Part shown: piece after piece, positions 1 through 6,721 of the stretch
Layout of the letters: the number at the start of each line of letters is the position of its first letter
Position numbering within the stretch: position 1 is the stretch's first letter
From: JAJECS01 sp034428595
GTDB taxonomy: Bacteria > Chloroflexota > UBA11872
NCBI GenBank assembly: GCA_034428595.1
Contig: DAOUHO010000126.1
Coordinates: 1 to 11,417, forward strand
Reading direction: 5' to 3'
Length of the DNA stretch: 11,417 bases
Position numbers and translations under genes: made by a program
The notes under the pieces: model-generated
Database searches by the model: none
What the model was told of the DNA's origin: nothing
Seen by the model: the letters and a program-made list of their open reading frames with translations, nothing else

Positions 1-1008
1 GAGCGCCCGGCGGGCATGCAGCAGCGACAACAGCAGCGGGGCGAGGCCGCCGGCCCAAAGTGCGGCCGTGAGCAGATGCAGCACGTCGGCGCTGGTGGCC
101 GCCGTGGTGGACTCGAGGAGCGCCGCCGCGTGGCTGCCCAACGAGATCGTGACGAGCACGGCCGCGGCCAATGCCGCGACCGGCAACCAGGCTTGCAGCG
201 GCCGCGGCTCGCGGCCGGCGCGCATCAGGGCCAGCGCCAACCCGGCGATCACGATGGCCCGCACGACCCAAAGCGTGCCCCACTGGCCCAAGCCGAGCGC
301 GCTGCCGACGGAGCTGACCAAATCCGCCTCGGCATCGCCCGCGAGGCCCGCGGCCTGGGTCACCAGCAGGCCCACATGGGCGCCGGCGGCCAGACTGAAG
401 CCAATCCATCCGAGCTCCAGGTAGCGCGAGCCCTCGCCGCTGACGCCGACCGCGCGGGCGGCCGGCGCGAAGATCAGCGGCACATGCACCGCGGTGCCCA
501 GCACGAGCATGGCGCCAACGAGAAGCGCGGCTCGCAGGACGGGCTCCGCAGGGCTGAGGACGAGCGCGGACGCCGGAGTGCTCGCCACGTCAACGTCGAT
601 GGGCTCGCCCACGCTGAAGGCGTAGGAGCCGCGGATCACGTGACCGTCAACCACCGACAAGGTGCGCCAGGTCACGACATAGGTGCCATCGGCGAGCGGC
701 GGCACGCGGACCAACATGGCGGAACGGTTCGAAGGGTCGACCTGGCTGGGACCGTCCGTCACCGACGCCCCGGAAGCATCCAGCACATCAATGCGGCTGA
801 AGCCCGGCTCGATCCGCTCGGAAAACTCGGCGGCCACGACCTGCGGCGGCGTGTCAACCGTTGAGCCGGCAGCCGGGATTGCTCGCACGAGATTGGCATG
901 GGCGGCGACCGGCATGAACCCGACGCTGGCGAGCGCGGCCGCAAGCACGACCGCCAACGCCCAGCGGCGGGCCGGCGCCTGGGTCATGCGCGGGAGTGGC
1001 ACATGCAT
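1..1008 (-). CDS. copCD: CopC-CopD fusion copper resistance/transport protein (partial, runs off left edge)
   Basis: The reverse strand is open from an ATG at 1008 to the window edge, giving 336 residues without a stop. Residues 1-36 are a signal peptide. The mature protein would begin at His37 (HANLV), the N-terminal copper ligand typical of CopC. A CopC beta-sandwich covers about 37-135 and ends with DGH (121-123) followed by GSYAFSVG, the family's second copper-binding part. After a short linker, hydrophobic segments start near 155, 200, 245 and 275, and a CopD signature follows: SHAAA (292-296), then DVLHLLTAALWAGGLAPLL (308-326). CopC binds periplasmic Cu and CopD is a membrane protein linked to copper uptake, so the fusion should act at the cell membrane. 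It lies last in a minus-strand run behind two other putative metal-related membrane proteins. Neither ATG1008 nor the in-frame ATG987 has a good ribosome binding site. ATG987 also leaves a complete signal peptide, so the exact start is unsure. Confidence 0.9.
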   Translation of the reverse strand, partial: MHVPLPRMTQAPARRWALAVVLAAALASVGFMPVAAHANLVRAIPAAGSTVDTPPQVVAAEFSERIEPGFSRIDVLDASGASVTDGPSQVDPSNRSAMLVRVPPLADGTYVVTWRTLSVVDGHVIRGSYAFSVGEPIDVDVASTPASALVLSPAEPVLRAALLVGAMLVLGTAVHVPLIFAPAARAVGVSGEGSRYLELGWIGFSLAAGAHVGLLVTQAAGLAGDAEADLVSSVGSALGLGQWGTLWVVRAIVIAGLALALMRAGREPRPLQAWLPVAALAAAVLVTISLGSHAAALLESTTAATSADVLHLLTAALWAGGLAPLLLSLLHARRAL

Positions 1009-1012
1009 TGCC

Positions 1013-1041
1013 AGGGGCGGGCGGGGTTGAAACCCGCCGCC
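1013..1041. repeat. Imperfect GGCGGG-GTTGAAA-CCCGCC palindrome
   Basis: The sequence contains GGCGGGGTT followed by GA and AACCCGCC, an 8-bp inverted repeat with one bulged G. It lies directly upstream of the copCD start (1008, minus strand). It resembles the AGGGGCGGGTTTGAAACCC-type dispersed palindromes I recall from uncultivated Chloroflexota genomes. Only one copy is seen here, so calling it a dispersed repeat is inference. As RNA, it would form a strong GC hairpin just before the copCD start codon. Confidence 0.45.
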
Positions 1042-1074
1042 AGGCGAACCACGACGCCCCCGTGTTTGACCGGA

Positions 1075-1105
1075 CTGGATTCCCGCCTTCGCGGGAATGA
1101 CGGAG
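1075..1105. repeat. Dispersed REP/dRS3-like palindrome, copy 1
   Basis: A perfect 8-bp inverted repeat ATTCCCGC (1079-1086), CTTC loop, GCGGGAAT (1091-1098) is embedded in CTGG...GACGGAG. A near-identical unit occurs at 8289-8317 in the same orientation. This core is the widespread ATTCCC...GGGAAT repeat of many bacteria (dRS3-like). Its translation yields the HSREGGNPV peptide often seen in false ORFs. It lies between the stop of the upstream minus-strand gene (1107) and copCD. Confidence 0.85.
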
Positions 1106-1106
1106 C

Positions 1107-2180
1107 TTAGGCACCGCGGCGACTCTGGACCACCAGCGCGATCGCAACAGCGGCGGTCATCAGGCCGACGGCGCCCACGGCGATGCCCACGATGCCGATC
1201 ACTCGGGCGTGGGCCACCGCGTCGAGCGCCTCGTCGGCCGAGGCCTGCGAGGTCCGCACCACCCCGTCGAGCTCGCGGACGCTGGGGAGCGTGACCGGGA
1301 ATTGCGCGGCGGCGCGGGACTGAACGGCGTCAAAGGTGTTCGCACCCGACTCGAAGGCCTCGTCGAACGGCTGGCCGTCGATGCTGCCGAAGAATCGGAA
1401 GCGATAGCCCCCCGGCTGCGTCGGGATGAAGTCCGCCGTGTAGGCGCCGGGGCGTTCGAACAGCGGCGCGAGCGCCATGACCGTCGACTGCCCCGATGAG
1501 ATGTGGGTGACCTCGACTTGCAGCGTGTCCTCCAGTCCGGTCGCCGGCAGGGGCGCCAATCCATGCTGCGCATCGCTCGGCTGCCCGCCACGATCTGAAC
1601 CGCCGTCGCCCACGCCGGCGGCGGCGTGGGCCTCATCCGTATGCATGCCGCTCGCGATGAGCTGGGGCTCGCCGGTGCGGTTGAGAAACACAACCGTGGC
1701 GCCCGGCTGCCCGCGAAGCAGGGGCGGCTCGGCGCCGTCTACGCGTAAATCGATTTCGAGACGGCTCGCCGCCGGTGCGTCCCGCGTGACTTCAATCGAT
1801 CCCGCAATGTCGGGGTCGAGGTGGCTGTGGTAGGGGATGGTCTTGCCGTCCAGGCCATGCGGAATCACCGCTTCAAACGCGTCTCCGTCCTCGAACGGTG
1901 TGGACACGAAGATGCCGCCGTGGGCCGTAATGTCCGGCATCTCACCGCCGGCCATATCGTGCGGCTCCTCGGCCACGGTCTGGCTGCCTGTTCTGGTGAC
2001 CTCAAGGAATACGGCGTTGAGGTAGCCCTCGTAGGCGGGTTCGTTGAGGAAGCCGACGATAACGTCGAAACCGGCCGATTCCCGGCCTTCGTGCGCCAGC
2101 GCGCCCGCGGCCGCGGCGGCGGTGAGGGTCACCGCCACTGCCAGCGACCGGGCCGCGGCGCGCGCGGGTATCCATCGCAT
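1107..2180 (-). CDS. Secreted, membrane-anchored copper-locus protein with inserted cupredoxin-like segment
   Basis: The 357-residue protein has an N-terminal signal peptide (about 1-29, ending ALA|HEG) and a C-terminal membrane helix (about 327-351) followed by SRRGA. Most of it should therefore be outside the cell and anchored at the C terminus. Two blocks, FDVIVGFLNEPAYEGYLNAV (38-57) and GLEDTLQVEV...YTADFIPTQPGGYRFRFFGSIDG (215-269), match from memory a conserved but uncharacterised exported family often found beside CopC/CopD. In relatives I recall, these blocks are nearly adjacent. Here about 148 residues (67-214) separate them. The insertion has cupredoxin-like pieces, namely IPYHSHLDPDIAGSIEV (115-131) and GATVVFLNR (160-168), and is rich in His, Met and Asp. 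The start is well supported by AGGAG seven bases upstream. It is encoded between a His-rich membrane protein and copCD, so copper binding or delivery is a reasonable inference but unproven. Confidence 0.85.
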   Translation of the reverse strand: MRWIPARAAARSLAVAVTLTAAAAAGALAHEGRESAGFDVIVGFLNEPAYEGYLNAVFLEVTRTGSQTVAEEPHDMAGGEMPDITAHGGIFVSTPFEDGDAFEAVIPHGLDGKTIPYHSHLDPDIAGSIEVTRDAPAASRLEIDLRVDGAEPPLLRGQPGATVVFLNRTGEPQLIASGMHTDEAHAAAGVGDGGSDRGGQPSDAQHGLAPLPATGLEDTLQVEVTHISSGQSTVMALAPLFERPGAYTADFIPTQPGGYRFRFFGSIDGQPFDEAFESGANTFDAVQSRAAAQFPVTLPSVRELDGVVRTSQASADEALDAVAHARVIGIVGIAVGAVGLMTAAVAIALVVQSRRGA

Positions 2181-2187
2181 GTGCGTT

Positions 2188-2192
2188 CTCCT
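2188..2192 (-). promoter_or_regulatory. Shine-Dalgarno AGGAG
   Basis: The reverse strand reads AGGAG, seven bases before the ATG at 2180. It fixes the start of the membrane-anchored copper-locus protein. Confidence 0.75.
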
Positions 2193-2258
2193 GGGTGCAT
2201 GTGCTCGGCGGCGCGAGTCAAAAAGATGCGCCTGCCGTGAAGGTTGTCGACGAGTCGA

Positions 2259-2606
2259 CTAGCTCCGAGGCGGTGGATGCGCGGCCTGCGGCGCCCACTC
2301 CGATACCCGTTGGGTCGCTTGCGTGATCCGTCGGGAGGTGACGAGCAGCAGGGCCGTGGCCAGCAGCGCCGGGAGTACGCCGGCGAGCAGACCAAAGGCA
2401 CCCTCGGGGAATTCACCCGAAGACGCCTCCGCTCCAGCTCCCGGCGGCGCGTCGCCGGTCGCAAGGTGCACGTGGCGGTGCCCCTCGTGACCGGGCGGAA
2501 CCTCGATGCCGATGGCCTGCGCGAGCAGCACGGTCAGCAAGGGCGCGGCCAGGGCAAGCAGCGCCGCGCGTGCGAGCATGCGCCCACCGACGCTGGAAAG
2601 CTTCAT
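2259..2606 (-). CDS. Small His-rich two-helix membrane protein
   Basis: I do not recognise a family. From the ATG at 2606 the protein has 115 residues. A hydrophobic helix at about 14-34 is followed by a His-rich stretch PPGHEGHRHVH (residues 37-47, four His), an acidic/Pro/Gly linker, a second helix at about 71-90, and a basic then Pro-rich tail with one more His. This topology would put the His cluster between the two helices, probably on the outer face, where it could bind metal. It lies 78 bp upstream of the cupredoxin-like protein and in the same direction as copCD, which supports a role in copper handling. A TTG at 2648 would add 14 residues. Neither start has a clear ribosome binding site, and the ATG gives a typical signal-anchor beginning. 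Confidence 0.65.
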   Translation of the reverse strand: MKLSSVGGRMLARAALLALAAPLLTVLLAQAIGIEVPPGHEGHRHVHLATGDAPPGAGAEASSGEFPEGAFGLLAGVLPALLATALLLVTSRRITQATQRVSEWAPQAAHPPPRS

Positions 2607-2691
2607 CGCTGTCAAGACTCGCGGGAATGGTTTACGCGCACCAGCCAAGCTTACTGCCGTTGCAGGACTGTTCTGCGCGCGGTCTCCTCAG

Positions 2692-2991
2692 CTAGACGCG
2701 CGCCGATATGTCGACGGGAAGCACAACCAGCATCGTGGAGCCGGCTCGGTCGGCCGACGCACCGTCGCTGCCAGCGGAAACATTGGCTCGGATGTGGTCG
2801 ATCACCGCGTCGACCTCGCGCTCGGCCACGCCAATCAGCAAGGTCACGTTGCCTCGCCTGAGAAAACCGCCCGTGGTGTTGATGCGCGTGACGCGGTACT
2901 CGTCCTCAACCAGCGCCGCCTGCACCGTGTTGGCGTCGTCGTTCGACAACACGGCGAGCACCATGCGTTCAACCGGGATTTCGGGAAGCAC
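2692..2991 (-). CDS. P-II-like protein of the PstA/DarA (DUF970, c-di-AMP receptor) family
   Basis: The 99-residue product contains the family signature TTGGFLRRGNVTLLIGV (39-55), preceded by YRVTRI (32-37), and a final strand TMLVVLPVD (86-94). PstA/DarA proteins are trimeric cytoplasmic P-II-like sensors of cyclic di-AMP. The Arg and Thr of the RxT motif (Arg33, Thr35) and the GGFL segment of the ligand pocket are kept, but the residue equivalent to Asn24 of the staphylococcal protein is Glu31. The region between IRAN (67-70) and the last strand is about 14 residues, roughly 20 shorter than in Firmicutes PstA, so the large loop is trimmed. The start is a GTG at 2991; an ATG at 2964 would cut into the first strand. 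It sits 56 bp after the IMPase gene and 43 bp or more before the His-rich membrane protein, so co-transcription is possible. Family membership is confident; ligand binding is not. Confidence 0.85.
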   Translation of the reverse strand: MLPEIPVERMVLAVLSNDDANTVQAALVEDEYRVTRINTTGGFLRRGNVTLLIGVAEREVDAVIDHIRANVSAGSDGASADRAGSTMLVVLPVDISARV

Positions 2992-3047
2992 CAGCCAGCA
3001 GTAGGGGATGGTCAGCGCGCGACGCTAGCACCGGCGAAATCGAGGGG

Positions 3048-3875
3048 TCAATCTCCCGGGGGCGGGAATGCCAAGTGCAAGCCATGGGAATGTGCCAACT
3101 CGATCATGGCTTGGTGGATCCGCCCGTTGCTGAACACGCAGCGGCGGCTGTCGGGGCCCATGGGACGCCAATAGACGTCGGTGGCGCGTCCGCCGGCCCG
3201 CTCGACGATCAGCGACGCCGCCGCCTGGTCCCACCACTTGACGTTGCCCAGCAGCGCGCCGTCGAAGCGGCCGGCGGCCACCCACGCCATCTCGAGAGCG
3301 GCGCTGCCGGTCAGGCGGACGCGATGAAAGGTGGAAGCCGCCGCGGCCAGTGCCACGCGAAGGCGCTGGGAGTCTTCGCTCGACACACCCGCTTGCGCCC
3401 ACGCGACGGCTGATTCGGAGGGGTCGTCGCGGTCTGTGACGCACACCATCACTCCGTTGCACTCCGCGGGACTCCCGGACGTGGCGGTGAACAGCTCGTC
3501 ACGAACTGGGTCGAAGATCGCGCCGACGTCAACGCGTCCGTGGGAGGCATGGGCCACGCTGACGCAGAACTGCGGCTGGCCGCGTGAGTAGTTGTCGGTG
3601 CCGTCGAGCGGGTCGATGACCCAAACGTCGGGTCCCAGAGTGTCGTCGTGGGGCGCTTCTTCGGACAAGATCACGTGGCCCGGAAACCGGGCCTCAATCA
3701 CCTTTCGGATTGCGGCATCCGCCGCCATGTCGGCATCCGTGACCACCGTCCGCTCGCCCTGATAGGTCTTCCAGCGAATGTCGATGGCGCCGGCCAACCG
3801 CTGCATGAGCTCGTCGCCGGCCGCCCGCGCCGCCTCGACGGCGGCCTCAAGCATGGCCGCAGGGTCGGCGGTCAT
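3048..3875 (-). CDS. Inositol monophosphatase family protein
   Basis: The 275-residue product has every hallmark of the IMPase/SuhB family of Mg2+-dependent sugar and inositol phosphate phosphatases. These are VTDAD (45-49), ILSEE (69-73, metal-binding Glu), the core motif WVIDPLDGTDNY (85-96, with Asp88, Asp91 and Asp94) and the C-terminal WDQAAASLIVERAGG (215-229, Asp216). The length is normal. Likely substrates are myo-inositol 1-phosphate or related sugar phosphates (fructose 1,6-bisphosphate, histidinol phosphate or PAP in relatives), and sequence alone does not choose among them. The ATG at 3875 lies close to the conserved N-terminal helix. It is the first gene of the minus-strand run and is divergent from the alpha-oxoamine synthase gene, with about 230 bp between the two starts. 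Confidence 0.95.
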   Translation of the reverse strand: MTADPAAMLEAAVEAARAAGDELMQRLAGAIDIRWKTYQGERTVVTDADMAADAAIRKVIEARFPGHVILSEEAPHDDTLGPDVWVIDPLDGTDNYSRGQPQFCVSVAHASHGRVDVGAIFDPVRDELFTATSGSPAECNGVMVCVTDRDDPSESAVAWAQAGVSSEDSQRLRVALAAAASTFHRVRLTGSAALEMAWVAAGRFDGALLGNVKWWDQAAASLIVERAGGRATDVYWRPMGPDSRRCVFSNGRIHQAMIELAHSHGLHLAFPPPGD

Positions 3876-4103
3876 GCGTACCGAGCGTCGCGTCGGCCGA
3901 GGGGCATCGAGCCGTTCGCGGGCGCTATGTGCATGGGCGGATTGGTCTGCCGTTGGTCTCGCGGCGGCATCATAGACGGCGGCTCAGCCAAGGACCATGG
4001 CGCACCACGCGGTTCGACACGTTCACCACGAACGGCACGGTGGGCCGCAGCGCGCACGGGGTACGCTAGCGGCCATGCCCCGCACGCATCGAGAGCGCAC
4101 TCC

Positions 4104-5279
4104 ATGCATCCGCTGACGTTTGCCGATCAAGAGCTCACAGACCTCCGCGGCAAGGGCCTCTGGCGGCCCCTGCGAGTCCTGGAGTCCCCGCAAGGTCCGC
4201 GCATTCGCATCGGCGGGCACGACCTGCTGAACATGTCGTCGAACGACTATCTCGGGCTGGCCAACGACCCCGAAATGCGCGCCGCCGCCCAAGCCGCGGT
4301 GGACGAGTTTGGCGCGGGCGCCGGAGCGGTGCGGACGATCGCCGGGACGATGGATATTCACGAGGCGCTGGAGCGTGAGATCGCCGAATGGAAGGGCGTA
4401 GAAGCGACACTGGTCCTGCAGTCAGGCTTCGCCGCCAATCTGGGCGCGGTGGCCTCGCTGGTGGGGCGCGACGACGTGATTCTCAGCGACGAGCTCAACC
4501 ACGCCAGCATCATCGACGCCTGCCGGCTCAGCCGCGCCACCGTTCGCCGCTTCAGTCATAGTGACGCGGATTCGTTGCGCACCGAGTTGCGGCAATGCGA
4601 GGGCTATCCGCGCAAGCTGGTGGTGACCGACGGGGTGTTCAGCATGGATGGCGACATCGCCCCGCTGCCCGATCTGGTCGAGGTTGCCGAGGAGTTTGGC
4701 GCGATGGTGATGGTGGACGACGCCCACGGCAGCGGCGTGCTCGGGCGGGGCGGGCGCGGCACCGTGGATCACTTCGGCCTCAAGGGGCGCGTCCACGTGC
4801 AGATGGGCACGCTGTCCAAGGCCATCGGGTCGATGGGCGGCTACCTGGCCGGCTCGCAGACGTTGCGCGATTACCTGATCCATCATGCGCGGCCATTTCT
4901 GTTTTCAACCTCGCATCCGCCGGCCGTGGTGGGCGCCACGCGGGCCGCTATCGCGATCCTGTCGCGCGAGCCGCAGCGGGTGGAGCGGCTCTGGGAAAAC
5001 GCACGTTATTTCAAGGCCGGCCTGGCGGACCTCGGGCTGAACATGGGACGCAGCGAGACGCCGATCACGCCGGTGATCGTGGGCGAGGCCGAGACGGCCC
5101 ACGCCTTGAGCGACAAACTCCGCAGTCTTGGGATATTCGTCCAGAGCGTGGCCTACCCCACGGTTGCGCGCGACGCCGCGCGAGTGCGCGTGATGGTGAG
5201 CGCCGCCCACAGCCGCGACGACCTGGACGAGGCCATCGGCGCGTTTGCCGAGGCAGCCGCCGATCTCGGCCTCAACTGA
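4104..5279 (+). CDS. kbl: PLP-dependent alpha-oxoamine synthase (glycine C-acetyltransferase / 8-amino-7-oxononanoate synthase type)
   Basis: The 391-residue product belongs to the fold-type I PLP alpha-oxoamine synthases, which condense an amino acid with an acyl-CoA. Seen in order are NMSSNDYLGLAND (43-55), RTIAGTMDIHEALE (77-90), LNHASIIDA (131-139, with the PLP-stacking His133), TDGVFSMDGDIAPL (175-188), VMVDDAHGSGVLG (202-214, with Asp205 and His208), the Schiff-base motif GTLSKA (235-240, Lys239), and RPFLFSTSHPP (263-273). The last block and GGYLAG favour the Kbl-like branch (threonine breakdown, glycine plus acetyl-CoA) over classical BioF, but a biotin role cannot be excluded and no bio or tdh gene is nearby. 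The reading frame continues upstream to 3648, but that part overlaps the IMPase gene and shows no family similarity. ATG4104, with a weak GAGAG eight bases before it, is the likely start. Confidence 0.93.
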   Translation: MHPLTFADQELTDLRGKGLWRPLRVLESPQGPRIRIGGHDLLNMSSNDYLGLANDPEMRAAAQAAVDEFGAGAGAVRTIAGTMDIHEALEREIAEWKGVEATLVLQSGFAANLGAVASLVGRDDVILSDELNHASIIDACRLSRATVRRFSHSDADSLRTELRQCEGYPRKLVVTDGVFSMDGDIAPLPDLVEVAEEFGAMVMVDDAHGSGVLGRGGRGTVDHFGLKGRVHVQMGTLSKAIGSMGGYLAGSQTLRDYLIHHARPFLFSTSHPPAVVGATRAAIAILSREPQRVERLWENARYFKAGLADLGLNMGRSETPITPVIVGEAETAHALSDKLRSLGIFVQSVAYPTVARDAARVRVMVSAAHSRDDLDEAIGAFAEAAADLGLN

Positions 5280-5364
5280 GGGGAATATGCCGGGGACGGA
5301 TGTCAGGGAACACCGTGCGCATCGAGCGTCAGCCGCCAGTCTCGAGTCGATGCTCGACGCCCGC

Positions 5365-5374
5365 GGAGGCGGAG
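5365..5374 (+). promoter_or_regulatory. Ribosome binding site GGAGG/GGAG of pheA
   Basis: GGAGG at 5365-5369 and GGAG at 5371-5374 precede the GTG at 5382; the second is seven bases away. No ATG lies nearby in frame, so this site supports the GTG start. Confidence 0.7.
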
Positions 5375-5381
5375 TAACCCG

Positions 5382-6500
5382 GTGCTAGAATCCCGCTCAC
5401 CTGCGACGGAGGACTTGCCGGCGGTGGCCGATCAGCTCGATGAGCTCCGGCGCGCGGTGGACGCGTCGGATGATGAGTTGGTTCGGCTGCTGAGTGAGCG
5501 GGCGGACGTCGCCCGCCAAATCGGCGCCCTCAAGACCGCAGCCTCAAGCCCGTCGTATGCCCCCGATCGCGAGCACACGATCCTGGATCGGGTCACGGCG
5601 AAGAATCCCGGTCCGCTGAGCGCGGCGCACATTCGAGACATCTTTCGCGAGATCATCTCGGCGTGCCGCAGCCTCGAAGAGCCCGAGCGGGTGGTGTTCC
5701 TCGGACCGGCGTACACCTTCAGCCACGAGGCCGCGCGGGCGCACTTCGGCCGATCAGCCAGCTATCTGCCCGCGGATTCGTTTCGCGAGGTTTTTGCCCA
5801 CGTCGAGCGTGGCGACGCGGCCTATGGTCTCGTCCCGGTAGAAAACTCAACCAGCGGAACTATTGGGGAGACCCTGGATCTGTTTTCCGAACACGATGTG
5901 GCGATATGCGGTGAAGTGGTGGTGCCGATATCGCACAACCTCATCGCCACGACCATCGAGGACACGTACACCACGGTGTTTTCGCACGCTCAGGCTCTGC
6001 ACCAGTGCCGCGACTGGCTGGCGCGCCAATTGCCGGCAGCAGCACGACACGAGGTGGCAAGCACGTCAGAGGCCGCCCAGCGCGCCAGCGGCCAGCCCGG
6101 AACGGCTGCCATCGGCACCGTGGCCGCCGCCGAGGCCTATGGGCTGGCGGTGGTGCGGCAGCACATCCAGGACCTTGCGGCCAACCGGACCCGCTTTTAC
6201 GTGATCGCGCGCCGGCCCGCGAGCCGCACCGGGCAGGACCGCACCGCATTGCTCGTTTCCATCCGTGACCGCGTGGGAGCGCTGCACGACCTGCTGGGCA
6301 TGCTCCGCAGCCACGACGTGAACCTGAGCTTCATTCAGTCGCGCCCATCCCGCATCAAGCCCGGTGACTACCTGTTTTTCCTCGAGTTGACCGGGCACCC
6401 GGACGACGCGAAGGTGGGGCAAGCGCTTGCCGAGCTTGCCCGGACGAGCGTGCTCGCTCGCGTGCTTGGCGCCTGGCCGGTCAATCCGGGGCCTGACTAG
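5382..6500 (+). CDS. pheA: Bifunctional chorismate mutase / prephenate dehydratase (P-protein)
   Basis: The 372-residue protein carries three domains. An AroQ-type chorismate mutase lies at about 15-98 (LDELRRAVDASDDELVRLLSER, PDREHTIL 61-68). A prephenate dehydratase follows at about 103-278 (FLGPAYTFSHEAA, VPVENSTSGTIGET 151-164, and the catalytic TRF motif at 270-272). An ACT regulatory domain at about 287-367 contains GALHDLLGML (299-308) and QSRPS (319-323). The protein converts chorismate through prephenate to phenylpyruvate, the committed branch to phenylalanine, in the cytoplasm. The domain order is that of E. coli PheA. In the ACT domain the usual ESRP of the phenylalanine site reads QSRP and GALV reads GALH, so feedback inhibition may differ. 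It follows the alpha-oxoamine synthase gene by 102 bp in the same direction. Its TAG overlaps the stop codon of the convergent DUF951 gene. Confidence 0.96.
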   Translation: MLESRSPATEDLPAVADQLDELRRAVDASDDELVRLLSERADVARQIGALKTAASSPSYAPDREHTILDRVTAKNPGPLSAAHIRDIFREIISACRSLEEPERVVFLGPAYTFSHEAARAHFGRSASYLPADSFREVFAHVERGDAAYGLVPVENSTSGTIGETLDLFSEHDVAICGEVVVPISHNLIATTIEDTYTTVFSHAQALHQCRDWLARQLPAAARHEVASTSEAAQRASGQPGTAAIGTVAAAEAYGLAVVRQHIQDLAANRTRFYVIARRPASRTGQDRTALLVSIRDRVGALHDLLGMLRSHDVNLSFIQSRPSRIKPGDYLFFLELTGHPDDAKVGQALAELARTSVLARVLGAWPVNPGPD

Positions 6501-6721
6501 ACCCGGCGTACGGCGCCGGCGCGGTGTTGGGAATGCAGACGTCGCGCCAGCTCTCGCCGCGCCAGAAAGATCCGGCGACCGCAGCCGGCGCAGCGGAGCC
6601 CCACGTCGCCGCCCACCCGCGTCACGGTCCAGGTGTCCGCGCCGCACGGATGCGCCTTGCGCATGCGCACCGTTTCTCCGACGGTGAATTGGGGGATGTC
6701 GGACGACGCGGCCTCAGTCAC
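6497..6721 (-). CDS. DUF951 family protein (small, HPCG/CxxCG putative zinc-binding)
   Basis: This short 74-residue product matches DUF951: FTVGETVRMRKAHPCGADTW (12-31), then VTRVGGDVGLRCAGCGRRIF (33-52), with the invariant RKAHPCG and CxxCG. Cys26, Cys44 and Cys47 (with His24) could bind a metal, and the beta-rich fold is typical of the family. The function is unknown; in Firmicutes it is widespread and sits near housekeeping genes. The GTG start at 6721 overlaps the pyrF stop (GTGA, four bases), which indicates translational coupling to pyrF. A basic C-terminal tail (61-74) extends past the usual end. Its stop shares bases with the convergent pheA stop. Confidence 0.9.
   Translation of the reverse strand: MTEAASSDIPQFTVGETVRMRKAHPCGADTWTVTRVGGDVGLRCAGCGRRIFLARRELARRLHSQHRAGAVRRV

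Noticed and set aside
16..864. Long plus-strand reading frame (282 codons) opposite copCD
   Set aside because: Its translation is low-complexity Arg/Gly/Ala/His-rich with no family signature, while the opposite strand encodes clear CopC-CopD motifs. It is a high-GC antisense artefact.
854..1147. Minus-strand small frame containing HSREGGNPV
   Set aside because: This peptide is the translation of the dispersed palindrome and is common among false ORFs.
4019..4036. Short inverted repeat CGTTC-ACCAC-GAACG between IMPase and alpha-oxoamine synthase genes
   Set aside because: It is only five base pairs long and expected by chance in GC-rich DNA. No promoter could be placed next to it.
3648..4103. 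152-residue N-terminal extension of the alpha-oxoamine synthase frame
   Set aside because: It overlaps the IMPase gene on the other strand, is of odd composition, and family members begin near ATG4104.
5346..5358. GTCGA-TGC-TCGAC inverted repeat before pheA
   Set aside because: The stem is five base pairs with no U-tract and no leader peptide rich in Phe codons, so a terminator or attenuator is not supported.
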